Assembly: GCF_050003625.1 (NCBI RefSeq)
Contig: NC_134398.1
Location: forward strand, 21,030,997-21,094,996
Direction: 5' to 3'
Source of the DNA: Haematobia irritans
Taxonomy: Eukaryota > Arthropoda > Insecta > Diptera > Muscidae
Length of the DNA: 64,000 nucleotides
The position numbers and the translations under genes were made by a program. Every line of letters starts with the position of its first letter. The stretch's first letter is position 1. The notes beneath the pieces were generated by a model. The model had not been told where the DNA came from. It made no database searches and saw nothing but the letters and a program-made list of their open reading frames with translations. This document shows, one piece after another, positions 1 through 11,060 of the stretch.

Positions 1-605
1 TGACTGCTAGAGCCACATCGTCTGCATATACCACCACTTTTACACTCTCTTTTTCTAGGGAAACCAGAAGGTTGTTTATAGCAACATTCCAAAGAAGAGG
101 TGATAGAACTCCTCCTTGGGGAGTGCCTCTGTTCACATGCTTTTGTATGTTTGCTTGTCCTAGTGTGGCCGTAATACGTCTTCTCATTAGCAGTTCGTCT
201 AGCAGCCTAAGTATACCTGGATCAACATTCAGAGTTGCCAGTCCATTTAATATAGAGCTCGGATTGACGTTATTGAATGCCCCCTCGATGTCTAGAAACG
301 CCACGATTGTGAATTCATTGGCAATAGTGAGCTTTCAATAGAGCTGACTAGTTAATGCAAAGCGGTCTCAGTAGACCGGCCCTTCGAGTATGCATGCTGT
401 CGTTTCGAGAGCAAACTTGAATCGACGCTAGTTCTAAGATAAATATCTATCATCCTCTCCAGAGTCTTAAGTAGGAATGAGGATAAGCTGATAGGTCGGA
501 AATCCTTCGTACTCGAGTGAGAGGCTTTTCCCGCTTTAGGTATGAAAACGACTTTAGTGGATGCTAGTATCTTCCGTAGTCTGGAAGCCTCGGACGTATA
601 CTCAA
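1..605 (-). pseudogene. Non-LTR retrotransposon (LINE) reverse transcriptase, 3' piece, decayed
   Basis: Read on the minus strand, this encodes the core of a non-LTR reverse transcriptase. Seen in order: RPISLSS near 481-506, a segment ending STETALH-like near 355, FLDIEGAFNNV near 270-301, RGTPQGGVLSPLLW near 95-135, and the catalytic YADD box at 17-28. The copy is dead: a TAA interrupts the frame near 354 and a one-base shift follows near 335, so the second half is in another frame. It runs off the left edge of the window. The 5' side continues at 1914-2035 after a mariner insertion. The FLDIEGAF and RGTPQGGVLSPLLW wording fits the Jockey/LOA/R1-like non-LTR assemblage; I cannot settle the clade from this fragment. 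No endonuclease, 3' UTR or poly-A tail is visible. Confidence 0.88.
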
Positions 606-607
606 TA

Positions 608-1911
608 AAGGGTGATACGGTCAAAATTTGGTCAAGGGAAAACGCGTGTAAGTTGGTGAAATCGTTTATTTAAAAAAACAAATTAAATTTATTTTTCAAG
701 TTCAATTAGTATAAAATTCAGGACAAATATTCAGTTAGGCTTTCGCTTTTCCAAATCCGAATTGCCGGGCCTCACGCTTGACACCTGCCATCAGATTTTG
801 TACAGCCACCTTGTCCACCTTCTTCGCCGCAAAAAGCCAGTTTGCCTTGAACTGCTGCTCGTCCTTAGCAGTGTTTTTTTTTTTGTCTTCTTTAGGTTCC
901 GCTTGACAATAGCCCAGTATTTCTCAATTGGGCGGAGCTCTGGCGTAGTGGGAGGGTTCTTGTCCTTGGGAACCACCTGCACGTTGTTGGCGGCGTACCA
1001 CTCCATGGCCTTTTTACCGTAATGGCAAGATGCCAAATCCGGCCTAAACAGTACGGAACTACCGTGTTTCTTCAGGAAAGGCAGCAGACGTTTATTCAAA
1101 CACTCTTTCACGTAAATTTCTTGGTTGACAGTCCCGGAAGCTATGAAAATGCTGCTTTTCAAGCCACAGGTACAGATGGCTTGCCAAACCAGATATTTCT
1201 TTGCGAACTTTGACAGTTTTATGTGCTTGAAAATATCTGCTACCTTTCCCCTTCCTTTTGCCGTATAAAACTCCTGTCCCGGAAGCTGCTTGTAGTCGGC
1301 TTTGACGTAGGTTTCGTCGTCCATTACCACGCAGTCAAACTTCGTCAGCATCGTCGTGTACAGCCTCCGGGATCGCGCTTTGGCCGTCGTATTTTGTTTA
1401 TCATCGCGATTTGGAGTCACTACCTTCTTGTAAGTCGATAGTCCGGCTCGTTTTTGGCTCGATGCACGGTTGTAGACGATACACCCAGCTTATTTGCGGC
1501 ATCTCGGAGAGAGAGGTTAGGGTTTCGCTTGAAACTACCGGCAACTCTCTTTGTCGTCTCAGCGGCTTCCGGTTTTCGATTTCCCCCCGATCCAGACCTC
1601 CTGGCTGTCGACAGACGTTCCCCAAACATTTTAATTACATTTGTAATGGTTGATTTGGCAACTTTTAGCGATTTTGCCAGCTTTGCGTGCGAGTAGCTCG
1701 GATTTTCGCGATGCGCTTGCAAAATTTTGATATGCTGCTCTTCTTGCTTGGACGGCATTTTGACAACTGAAGAGTGAATTCCAAAATCAAAATAGGAGCA
1801 ACATTCTACACACACACACCTTCAAAATGAGGGCTGTTCAGGTTTTTTAAATGCAAAATTGAAAGAAATACGTCAAGTTTATATTGACCAAATTTTGACC
1901 GCATCACCCTT
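608..1911 (-). mobile_element. Mariner-like (DD37E type) element, copy 1, inserted in the LINE
   Basis: A 1.3-kb element bounded by inverted repeats. The left end reads AAGGGTGATACGGTCAAAAT and the right end is its complement with one difference (GATGCGG for GATACGG). It is flanked by TA at 606-607 and 1912-1913, the target duplication of Tc1/mariner elements. Removing the element and one TA rejoins the LINE reading frame exactly, so the insertion site is well defined. The transposase inside is on the minus strand and is broken. A second copy lies at 27783-29083 in a different site. Confidence 0.93.
735..1758 (-). pseudogene. Mariner-like transposase, DD37E, frameshifted
   Basis: About 340 codons from ATG (1756-1758) to a stop at 735-737, close to full length. 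The N-terminal third (MPSKQEEQHIKILQAHRENP onward) has two helix-turn-helix-like segments typical of transposases that bind their own inverted repeats. The catalytic part shows DDETYVKADY (first Asp), PDLASCHY (second Asp) and PIEKYWAIVKR (Glu), with 37 residues between the second Asp and the Glu, hence DD37E. Two lesions are seen: a missing base in an A run near 1450, which ends the N-terminal frame in a stop, and an expanded T tract near 877-888, which shifts the C-terminus out of frame. The true C-terminal frame can still be read to 735. Catalytic residues are intact but no full protein can be made. The poly-T change is compatible with slippage or a sequencing error; the other is shared context with the second copy, which has the extra A. 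Confidence 0.88.
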
Positions 1912-1913
1912 TA

Positions 1914-2035
1914 CTGCTGCAGTAAACATTTCAAGAGTTATGCTGAGCCTTTCTCAGTACTCGCTGGTATCCTCTCTGATTCTTCTTGTAAGCATCCCAA
2001 TCCTCAGGAGCTCTGGTGGACTTTGCTTGATGGTA
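1914..2035 (-). pseudogene. LINE reverse transcriptase, 5' piece beyond the mariner
   Basis: Minus-strand reading gives LYHQAKSTRAPEDWDAYKKN then a short RKAQHNS stretch, the charged linker usually found upstream of the reverse transcriptase fingers in non-LTR elements. A TGA stands where Trp is expected. Across the mariner it continues in frame into NVYCSSIEYTSEASRL of the 1-605 piece. Homology fades near the A-rich tract at 2036-2043; nothing of the upstream ORF or endonuclease is visible. Confidence 0.75.
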
Positions 2036-3420
2036 CAAAAAAAAATCACCCGTTAAATGCTTTTTATCTAAATTAAATTTGGACATCCATTATGTCCAAT
2101 GCATATTTCACTAAATGGCTTCATTACACAAATTTCCCAGTATTCCATTATTTCACAATCTAAAAATACAAGAGCTTTTGGTTGTTATGGCCAAGTTCCA
2201 TTCATTTCACTGTCACTCTTACTCTCGACATACTTTAAGGCTATTAAATATTCATTGTCATGGTATTAGTAATCATTTTTAACTAATTACACTTTTGAAT
2301 TCATTGAAAATGTTTACAGTTTGCTAATTACATACCTACTTCCCAATTATGTATCTGTTTCCACTTAATGCGAATTTTCGAGGAATATGAGACAAACAAA
2401 TTTCTTTACAAATTTCTACAATACTGAAGCATAATACTGGGATGGAAATATAATACGAATATCTTGCTACATACTTTCAGGCATTTTATATTTAATCGTT
2501 TAGTTGTTCATTCTACATGCTTGTAAATATCGGACAAATCCTCAGCACACAGCCATACATACCTGCATACTCGATTATTTTCATCATTATTATAATATTA
2601 TGTGAAATTATTCCTTTGTCTTACCAGGTGGGGATTTTAATTTCAGGTTTCATGCAAATTTCATTCGTCCATGAAAAAGAAAGGTCTTCATGAAGTGTGC
2701 AAGTCGGATGATGTAACAGAGAATTAATTTGCTATTATAGTGATAATTACAAGATAACAGAGACATAAATACTTAAAAACCCTGATAATTGAGATGACTT
2801 CTTAGGATAAGCAAAGGAAAATTAATTTTGACAGCAACTTTAAGGAATAAGAAATAATATTGACAATGCTTTGAAGTTAAGATAATAATTTGAAGTGTCA
2901 CAACATGCAACATGTCCTTAGAATATGAAATTTGGCAACAAGGCAAGAGTACGAAAGAAATCTGTAATGTTGTGGATATTATTGTAAAAATAAATAATAC
3001 TAAGCAACTTTTGTAAATAATAAACAATTTGTGTATTTACTTATATACACAGAGAAAAAATAGTGTACTTGTGTATATGTGAACCTATCCTTACATACCA
3101 TAGTCATTTCAAGCGGATACATGTATCGCCTAAAAGTATGCAAAGACAATTTTCTCTAGTATGTTGCGCCGCTTTAGTACCAAATCTCCCACATTTTCTA
3201 GACATTGGAATCTTTGTTATTATGCCACAAAATGCCATACTTTATATATTTGTTGTCATCTTTTTCCCATTCTTGGTTGCTGAGAGCGATTGCGCTTAAT
3301 CCTATTGGACGGTCCATGCTGTACGGTTGAAATGTTTATATGCCAAGGTCTTCAATGTCTTTAGGAGATTTTCCACATAATGTTCAGCATTTATTTTGAC
3401 ACCGCGGTAACGTCGCCACT
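2036..3420. other. AT-rich single-copy stretch, no gene recognised
   Basis: Between the LINE relic and the first satellite I see only A+T-rich DNA without matches to the other repeats in the window. Open frames are under 90 codons, lack recognisable motifs and mostly start without ATG context. One CCTAAAAGTAT motif lies at 3129-3141 (see findings). Confidence 0.5.
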
Positions 3421-3492
3421 CATGCCCAAATGAAATCTACCAAATTTAAAGAAAATTTTACCACAAATCTACTAAAATTAAAAAATCCCCAA

Positions 3493-3577
3493 TAAATTTG
3501 ACAAACATAATTTTCCTCTATTGGTTAAGCTACTTTTGTAGCTTTGTCAATGTATGGATTTAAGCTGAAATCAAAAC
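3493..3577 (-). repeat. MITE E, terminal fragment
   Basis: This matches the right terminal repeat of the long-TIR family E: AATAAATTTGACAAACAT, then GGTTAAGCTAC, then AAGCTGAAATCAAAACAACA. The rest of the element is missing. The same truncated end stands at 24278 just after the assembly gap. Confidence 0.75.
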
Positions 3578-3589
3578 AACAATAATAGT

Positions 3590-4570
3590 TTTATTTTTAT
3601 AGAAAAATTTGTCAGATTTGTATTATCAAAAAATTTTTTAAAAATGTTAGTTCTATACAAGATTTTGTCAACATTTTATTTCTATACAAGATTTTGTCAA
3701 CATTTTATTTCTATACAAGATAGAAACTTTTGTGTAGCTTTTATTTCTATAGAAAATTTTGTCAAAATTTTATTTCTATAGAAAATTTTGTCAAAATTTT
3801 ATTTGCATACAAAATTTTTTCAAAATTTTATTTCTATAAAAAATTTTGTCAAAATTTTATTTTTATAAAAAATTTTGTAAAAATTTTATTTGTATAGAAA
3901 ATTTTGCAAAATTTTGTATCTCCAGAAATTTTTTCAAAATGTTATTTATACAGAAAATTTTTCGAAAACCATTATTGAAGAAAATGTTGTCACAATTTTA
4001 TTTCTATAGAAAAATTTTTCCAAAACTTATTATTATAGAAAATGTTGTCAAAATTTTATTTCTATAGAAAAAATTTTCCAAAACTTATTATTATAGAAAA
4101 TGTTGTCAAAATTTTATTTCTATAGAAAATTTTGTGAAAATTTTAGTTGTATAAAAAATTTTGTCAAAATTTTATATCTACAGAAATTTTTTACAAAATG
4201 TTATTTATACAGAAATTGTTTCGAAAAATTTGAAGAAAATTTTGTCACATATTCATTTCTATAGAAATTTTTTCCAAAACTTATTATTATAGAAAATGTT
4301 GTCAAAATTGTATTTCTATAGAAAATTTTGTCAAAATTTTATTTCTATAAAATTTTTGTTAAAATTTTATTTCTATAGGTAAGTTTGTCAAATTTTTATA
4401 TCTATGGATATTTTGTCGAAATTTTTTTTATAGGAATTTTTGTCAAAATTTTATTTCTATAGGCAAGTTTGTCAAATGTTTATTTCTATATAAAATTTTA
4501 TTTTTATAGAACATTTTGTCAAAATTTGATTTCTATTCAAAATTTTCTCAAAATTTTATTTTTATAAGAA
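3590..4570 (+). repeat. 29-bp satellite array, plus orientation
   Basis: Tandem monomers of about 29 bp with the core TTTCTATAGAAAATTTTGTC, diverged and with indels. In this orientation the consensus has no stop in any frame, so spurious open frames rich in Phe, Tyr, Lys and Ile appear (for example 3846-4067). The core contains the 12-bp palindrome TTTCTATAGAAA. Confidence 0.95.
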
Positions 4571-6535
4571 ACTAGCGTATCCCGGCCCGCTTCGCTGGGC
4601 CTTCTGAAGCATATTTGGAGGAATATTTTGCGTTAACTTAGCCAACTATATCCTTCGTGCTGAAAACAAATTCGAAAACATTTGAATTCTTTTAAACAAA
4701 TCGGACTACTTGATTTTTCGTTTATAGGTACAAATACGGCGGGAGAGGGTGTGCCTTCTTCTATATTTCTTGTGAATTTTAAGTGTGGTTGGTCAAGGAA
4801 AGGTATCCTTCTTTTCAACATATCTGAAAATTAAACACTATATTATAATAACATACAAAGAATTACTGCTTCCCTTCCAATAAATCGGAAAAAGCAAAAG
4901 TAGTACAAAATTTTACCACATTAACATTTACTAAAATGTTGGAAAATGATGCACCCTCTACGTTGGCTGCCAATTTCATGTAAATTAAAGTTCTTTACTA
5001 AAAAGAAGTCTGGCAGAAGCCTGTGCAAAAGTCATAAAATTATGTACCGAGTTCCCATTTGCGGACAACCCTCTACTTTCAATTTAAGAAAAAATAACGG
5101 ACAAAAGGGAATCCTCTCCCCGCCTTCGCTCCACTCCGACCTGATATCGGACTATCACGTACCCTATATTAATTTCACAACTACTCAATGATCCCTATAA
5201 ATTCTATAGAAGTAAATCGACAAAGTTTATTTCAATTTTCCCCTTCCCCAACCAGATATCGAAAAATGATATACTAATTTAAAAATCATGTATAAATTTA
5301 ATCACCTCCTCCCACGTTCCCTGTAAATTTCAAGTAGATCGGAGATGTTTAAATTTTGCTCTATTGTTTTAAAGGGACGTCACTTTCCCCGATACAATAT
5401 CGACAAACATAGTGGTGAATAGCACCCCTAACCTTCCCTGAAAATTCTTGAAACTTTCCTTCAAGTGTGGGGCAATGAAGGTTGCCTCTTCGTTTATAAC
5501 TATCCCCCACATCCTTTGTAAATTTCAAGGAAACTTAAGAATTTTTTTTTGCAGTTTGAGAGGAGGACCTCCTCCCCGACCAAATATCGAAAAGTGATGT
5601 AGCGTATCTTTTGTAAACGTCCCAGAAAATGTCAAGCAAATTATAAGCCTAAAGGGGCGGCCTCTCTTCCGTCCAAATATCACAAAATCAGGTATCTACT
5701 ATTAATAATCGTAACCTCTCCCCTGTCCTCTGTAAATTTCAAGTAACTCGGTAAAGTTAAATTGTTTCTCTGTATGTACTTAAAAGAAGCGGATGTCTCC
5801 CTATGCCTTTTTATTTTTATTAAAAAATCAGGAACCTGATATAAATTTCATAACCTCACCTATTTTTTCCGTAAAATTTCAGTCGGGGAGTTTAGTTTTG
5901 TTTTCACTGTACTTTCAAAATAACGTCGGTCAAAGGGGTGGTTCCCCACCCCGAACAAATATCGAAAAATAATGTAGCGGATTTTTGTCTAGATTCCAAT
6001 CTCAACATTCAATGAAAATATCAAGCAAATCGCATAATTTTGTTCCAAGTTTCAAAAATTAGGGCAAGGGGGAGGTCCCCCTCTCCGTCCACGTATGAAA
6101 TCATCAGGTACCCCATATTAATTCCATAACCGCACCGCATGTTCTCTGTAAATCTCAGATAATTTAGAGAATTTTAGTTTTTTCACTTCAAAAAAAGTCG
6201 AACAAAGGGGAGGTCCCCCTCCGCCACCAAATATCGAAATATAAAGTAGCGGATCTTTGTCTGGATACCAAACCCAACCTTCAATGAAAATTTGAAGCAA
6301 ATCGGTCAACTTTGGTCCAATTTTCAAAAAGTCCGACAAAGGGGAGGTCCCCCTCCTCGACCAGGTGTCAAAAAATGAGGTACGCTATTTTCACCACATG
6401 AACGCCCCCTACGATCTCTGAAAGTTTCAAGTAAATCGGTTCAACCGTTACGGAGCCAACTCGGAACATACAAACAAACAATCAAACAAACAAACAAATA
6501 AACAAACATAAATTGAATTTTATATATATAGATAG
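4571..6535 (+). mobile_element. Element D, 2-kb non-coding dispersed repeat, copy 1
   Basis: It begins ACTAGCGTATCCCGGCCCGC and ends with a (CAAA)n tract, then AATTGAATTTTATATATATA. A nearly full-length copy in reverse orientation lies at 54737-56776, which fixes both ends. The interior repeats degenerate modules containing GACCAAATATCGAAAAATGA-like and GTAAATTTCAAGTAAATCGG-like stretches next to runs such as GGGGAGGTCCCCCTCC. No significant coding region is present. Similar termini occur in repeats of many arthropods, but I cannot name a superfamily. It is absent from the corresponding site of the second 20-kb block. Confidence 0.82.
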
Positions 6536-6539
6536 ATAT

Positions 6540-6865
6540 AGAAGATTTCGCTAAAATTTTAATTCTATAGAAAATTTTGTCAACATTTTTTTTGCTATAA
6601 AAAATTTTCTCAAAAATTTATTTCTGTTGAAAATTGTGTCAAAATTTTATTTCTATACAAAATGTTGTCAACATTTTATTTCTATACAAAATTTTATTTC
6701 TATAAAAAATTGTATCAAAATTTTATTTATATAAAATAAAATAAAATTTTATTTATATATATATTTATATATTTTTGTCAAACTTATATTTCTATAGAAA
6801 ATTTTTCCAAAATCTTATTTCTATAGAAAATTTCGTAAAAATTTTATTTCTATAGAAAACTTTGT
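6540..6865 (+). repeat. 29-bp satellite array, plus orientation
   Basis: A continuation of the array interrupted by element D, with the same TTTCTATAGAAAATTTTGTC monomers. The matching segment in the second block (24340-24560) runs without element D. Confidence 0.93.
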
Positions 6866-8990
6866 AAGAAACTTATTTTTAATCTAATAATCTATGTAAA
6901 CCTCATATCTCGTTCTGCCACTATATCAAACCTGCCTCCTAATAACTTTGGTCACGTATCTAATTTATGAATTTCCATGTCGTTGGATTCACGATTACTT
7001 TCTGTTTGAAAAACTTATACATCTCTTTGGATTAGACATTGGGAATTCATCAAATTTAAAAAATTGCTTTCAAGCCTTCGATGACCAAGAGGGCCTTTAC
7101 AATGCTCCATAATTTACCTAAACCTTCAGGCCCTTCAACTACTTGTCCCGCTTGTGTGCACGTTGACTTTCATATTGATCTCAAATTGAGAACCTTGATT
7201 TAGGGATGAGTATATTTAGTCCGAGCCCATATTTAGTCTGATCCCACTCATTTTGCTGAGAATATGGGCCTCACCTAAAGAAGTAGCTGTGAGTGTCGGA
7301 GAAATTCCTCTCGAAACAAAAATTGGTGAATGCAAAATTTTGCAAAAAAAAAGGTTTTTTAAGTAAAGGTATACATTTTTCATACAAACATACACAGAAA
7401 ATAATATTATAATTTTTGAGCTAACAATAAATTGTTGTTACAGAAAATTTTTAAGTTCAACAAAAAACATTTTGTTGATATAACAAAATGTTTGTTAATA
7501 TAACAAAATTGATTGCTAAAGTGACTAAAATCGTAATTGTATTTACAAATTACGTTGTAAGCTCAAATTTAAACATAATTTTAATTGTATTGACAATCAA
7601 ATTAATTGCTATTTTTGTGTGTATAGTTTTCGATATGAGAAAACTAATTTATAATGGTGAAAAACTTCTTGTGCTTGTAACACTTTGCGTCATTTTCCCT
7701 GTATATTCCAGCAAACCCCAATTATTCTAATACTCCATAAAAAATCTGCATTGAGCATAACATAGTTTTATGCATATATCAGCCATCCTAATAAAGTGCA
7801 TATTAAATTGATTCCATCTCCATCACATCAATGATTGTTTACTTTTTAAGAATTCTCATTATCTAAAGTGTTTTTCTCTACTCTCTTTAGGGTTTTTGCC
7901 ACAGCAACAGTTTTTTTCTCTGCCCTACGCAAAGGGGGTTTTCAGTTAAACGTCCATTGTAATATACATTCTAAAAATTCAATTAGTACAAAGATTTGCC
8001 TTCCGGTTCCCATTTACCTAACATACACACACACACATACACAAACCCATATAAGATTGGCAGTTTATTAAAACAGATATGGATATTTTTCCTACTAACC
8101 CAAGGCTTCAATTTTAAATGTTGCTAGACTCTTTCAGTAACTCAAACAGTGCGACAGCAAAGACCAAGTAAAGGATAGAACGAAGCCAATAAACGCACCT
8201 AAATGTATGCTATATAGAATTGTTAGAACACTTGTTGTGAACAGCATGCTATGGAAACTCGGATAAAATGTTGCAGGCAAAACGCATGATGACACATACA
8301 CTTGCAAATATAAACTGGTAGACCTGTAGTCACATGCACACACACACACACATACACATAATTGTTTGCTTTATACCTTCGAGCTAACTAAATAGAATGT
8401 CAAAACCAAAGCAAAGCATTTTTTTGTATGGAAAATCTTTGCCATAAAACGCCACATAGGCAACAAATAATGCTGGGCACATTGGTTTCAAAATGGAAAA
8501 AAATTACTGAATCAATTTTAGCCTCATAAACGGACACGTAACTGTCCGCTGATCCTAGAAAAAACAGAAATCAAGAATTATAGGTCCTTAATCTGATGTT
8601 TGGCTTACGAAATTTCGATGGTTCTTCCCCGGATTTAGGCCGTCATTGACACGCAATGAAGCAACATCGAGATTGATATGAATACAGGGATTAGCATCGT
8701 AGCATTTTGTCTTTCATAACAACATCAGAAATGATGCGAAATTTGAAGACCAGATTTGATCGAATTCTACGATGCATAGATAGTAAACTTGCTCGAGATC
8801 TGAACACTTTGCGAGAAAAGACCAATGAGCTTGAACTAAAGCCATTGAAGTACAAGAACTCACCAATACACAATAACAATGCTAAACAGGAAATAGCCAT
8901 GGAGTTGCTACCACGGTTACCACAGTTCGTAGAATTCAACCGACTTTTTAATGTTTGGTAGAATTCTTGATGTTTTGGTAGATTTTGCAA
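6866..8990. other. Single-copy DNA of the 20-kb block, segment I
   Basis: Non-satellite DNA, repeated only at 24561-26735. It contains (CA)n tracts near 8021-8045 and 8335-8362. An 80-codon ATG frame at 7488-7730 (hydrophobic, MFVNITKLIAKVTKIVIVFT...) is open in both copies with one residue changed, but it recalls no family and such recent copies cannot prove coding. A frame at 8707-8961 is broken in the second copy by a one-base deletion and a 12-base insertion, so it is probably not a gene. Confidence 0.6.
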
Positions 8991-9009
8991 AATATAATTC
9001 TCCAAATAA

Positions 9010-10612
9010 AAGGTACATAAATTTTCTATAGAAATATAATTTTGACAAATTTTTTTTTGTTGAAATAAAATTTTGACAAAATTTTTTAGAAATAAATAGA
9101 AATAAAATTTTACAAAAAATTTCTATAGAAATAAAATTTTACAAAAAATTTCTATAGAAATAAAAATTTGACAAAATTTTCTACCGAAATAAAATTTTCT
9201 ATATAAATAAAATTTTAACAAAGTTTTATATCAAACGAGAAAAAATGTGTACACATAAAATATTGACAAAATTTTCTATAGAAATAAAATTTTGCCAAAA
9301 TTTTCTATAGAAACAAAATTTTGCCAAAATTTTTTACAGAAATAAAATTTTGCAAAAAATTTTCTATGGAAATAAAATTTCGACAAAATTTTCTATGGAA
9401 ATAAAATTTTGACGAAATTTTCTATAGAAATAAAATTTTCACAAAATTTTCTATAGAAATAAAATTTTGACAAAATCTATAGAAATAAAACTTGGACAAA
9501 ATTTTCTATTGAAATAAAATTTTGACACAATTTGTTCTAAAAATAACAGAAAATTTTGTCCAAAATTACAGAAAATTTGGTCCAAATTTAATTTTAGAGC
9601 AAATTTTGTCGAATTTTTATTTCAATAGAAAATGTTGTCAAAGCTTTATTTCCATAGATTTTGTCAAAATTTTATTTCTATAGAAAATTTTGTCATAATT
9701 TTATTCCTATAGAAAATTTTGTCGAAATTTTATTTCTATAGAATTTTTTTTTGCAAAATTTTATTATCTATAGAATTAATATTTTGACAAAATTTTCTAT
9801 AGAATTAAAATTTTGAGAAAAATTTCTATAGACATACAATTTTAACAAAATTTTCTATAGACATAAAATATTAACAAAATTTTCTATAGACATAAAATTT
9901 TAACAAAATTTTCTATAGACATAAAATTTTGACAAAGTTTTCTAATAAAATAGAAACAATGTGTACACATAGAATATGTGTACACATATTTCTACAGAAA
10001 TAAAATTTTGCAAAAAATTTTCTATTAAAATAAAATTTTCACAAAATTTTCTAAAGAAATAAAATTTTGACAAAATCTATAGAAATAAAACTTTGACAAA
10101 ATTTTATATTGAAATAAAATTTTGACAAAATTTTCTATAGAATTAATATGTTGAAAAATTTTCTCTAGAATTAAAATTTTGACAAAATTTTTTATAGAAA
10201 TAAATATTTGAAAAACTTTTCTATAGACATAAAATTTTGACAAAGTTTCCTACAGAAACAAAATTGTGACAAAAATTTATATAGAAATAAAATTTTGACA
10301 AACTTTTCTATAGACATAAAATTTTGACAAAGTTTTCTACAGAAACAAAATTTGACAAAAATTTCTAAAGAAATAAAATTTGGGAAATAAAATTTTGACA
10401 AAATTTTCTATAGAAATAAAATGTTGACAAAATCTATAGAAATAAAACAAAAATTTCTATTAAAATAAAATTTTAACAAAATTATCTATAGAAATAAAAT
10501 TATGACAAAATTTCCATAGAATTAATATTTTGACAAAATTTTCTATAGACATAAAATTTTGACAAAATTTTCTATAGAAATAAAATTTTGACAAAGTTTT
10601 CTATAAAAATAG
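9010..10612 (-). repeat. 29-bp satellite array, minus orientation with an inverted patch
   Basis: Monomers read GACAAAATTTTCTATAGAAA on the plus strand. Between about 9545 and 9770 the orientation flips to plus and then returns, giving head-to-head and tail-to-tail junctions. The same flip is present in the second block near 27440-27600. Confidence 0.93.
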
Positions 10613-10627
10613 AAAACAAGTATATAT

Positions 10628-10643
10628 GGCCGTAAGTTCGGCC
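10628..10643 (-). terminator. 3'-terminal hairpin of family B element (transposon end signal, not a transcription terminator)
   Basis: Perfect 5-bp stem GGCCG/CGGCC with a 6-base loop, followed on the element strand by GTATATACTTGTTTT-like sequence. Helitron/Helentron 3' ends usually carry such a hairpin shortly before the terminus. The copy at 46443-46458 has the same hairpin, and at 59326-59343 it is partly eroded. Confidence 0.7.
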
Positions 10644-10809
10644 ACGCCGAAGCTTATGTACCCTCCACCATGGATTGCGTAGAAACTTCTACTCTAGTCG
10701 ATGGCAAGGTATCTTAAAACTTCCTAACAACGTAATATATACCACATAGTCCATACGTGGTATATATTAAACTACAAAAGGGTCGATTAAATACGTATGT
10801 AATTAAGTA

Positions 10810-11025
10810 TAAAGTTTCTATAGAAATAAAATTTTGAAAAATTTTGACAACATTTTCTATAGAAGTAAAATTTTGACAAAATTTTCTATAGAATTAGAAT
10901 ATGGAAAAAATTTTCTATAGAAATAAAATTTTGATAAAATTTTCTATAGAAATAAAATGTTATCAAAATTTTCTATAGAAATAAAATTATGACAAAATTT
11001 TCTATATAAATAAAATTTTGGTAGA
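10810..11025 (-). repeat. 29-bp array inside family B element
   Basis: About seven satellite monomers lie between the module block and the 3' tail of the B element. They are flanked by the conserved junction GGTAGATGATTCTTAGCTCG (11020-11039). Arrays occupy the same position in the B copies at 45088 and 57320. Confidence 0.88.
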
Positions 11026-11060
11026 TGATTCTTAGCTCGAGTGGCAACCATAATTATGAA

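Noticed and set aside
72..341. Plus-strand frame over the LINE
   Set aside because: It is antisense to the reverse transcriptase, whose YADD and RGTPQGG motifs are on the minus strand.
608..640. Relation between mariner ends (GTCAAAATTTGGTCAA) and the satellite (GTCAAAATTTT)
   Set aside because: The shared stretch is short and A+T-rich, and the mariner end is fixed by its own family; coincidence is likelier.
762..1022. Plus-strand frames in the mariner (also 1022-1696 and 27937-28823)
   Set aside because: Antisense shadows of the minus-strand transposase.
8707..8961. 84-codon frame FITTSEMMRNLKTRFDRIL
   Set aside because: Interrupted in the second block by a one-base deletion and an extra 12 bases, and no homologue is recognised.
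9010..10612. CRISPR-like regular repeats
   Set aside because: The 29-bp units are directly adjacent with no unique spacers and the sequence is clearly eukaryotic satellite.
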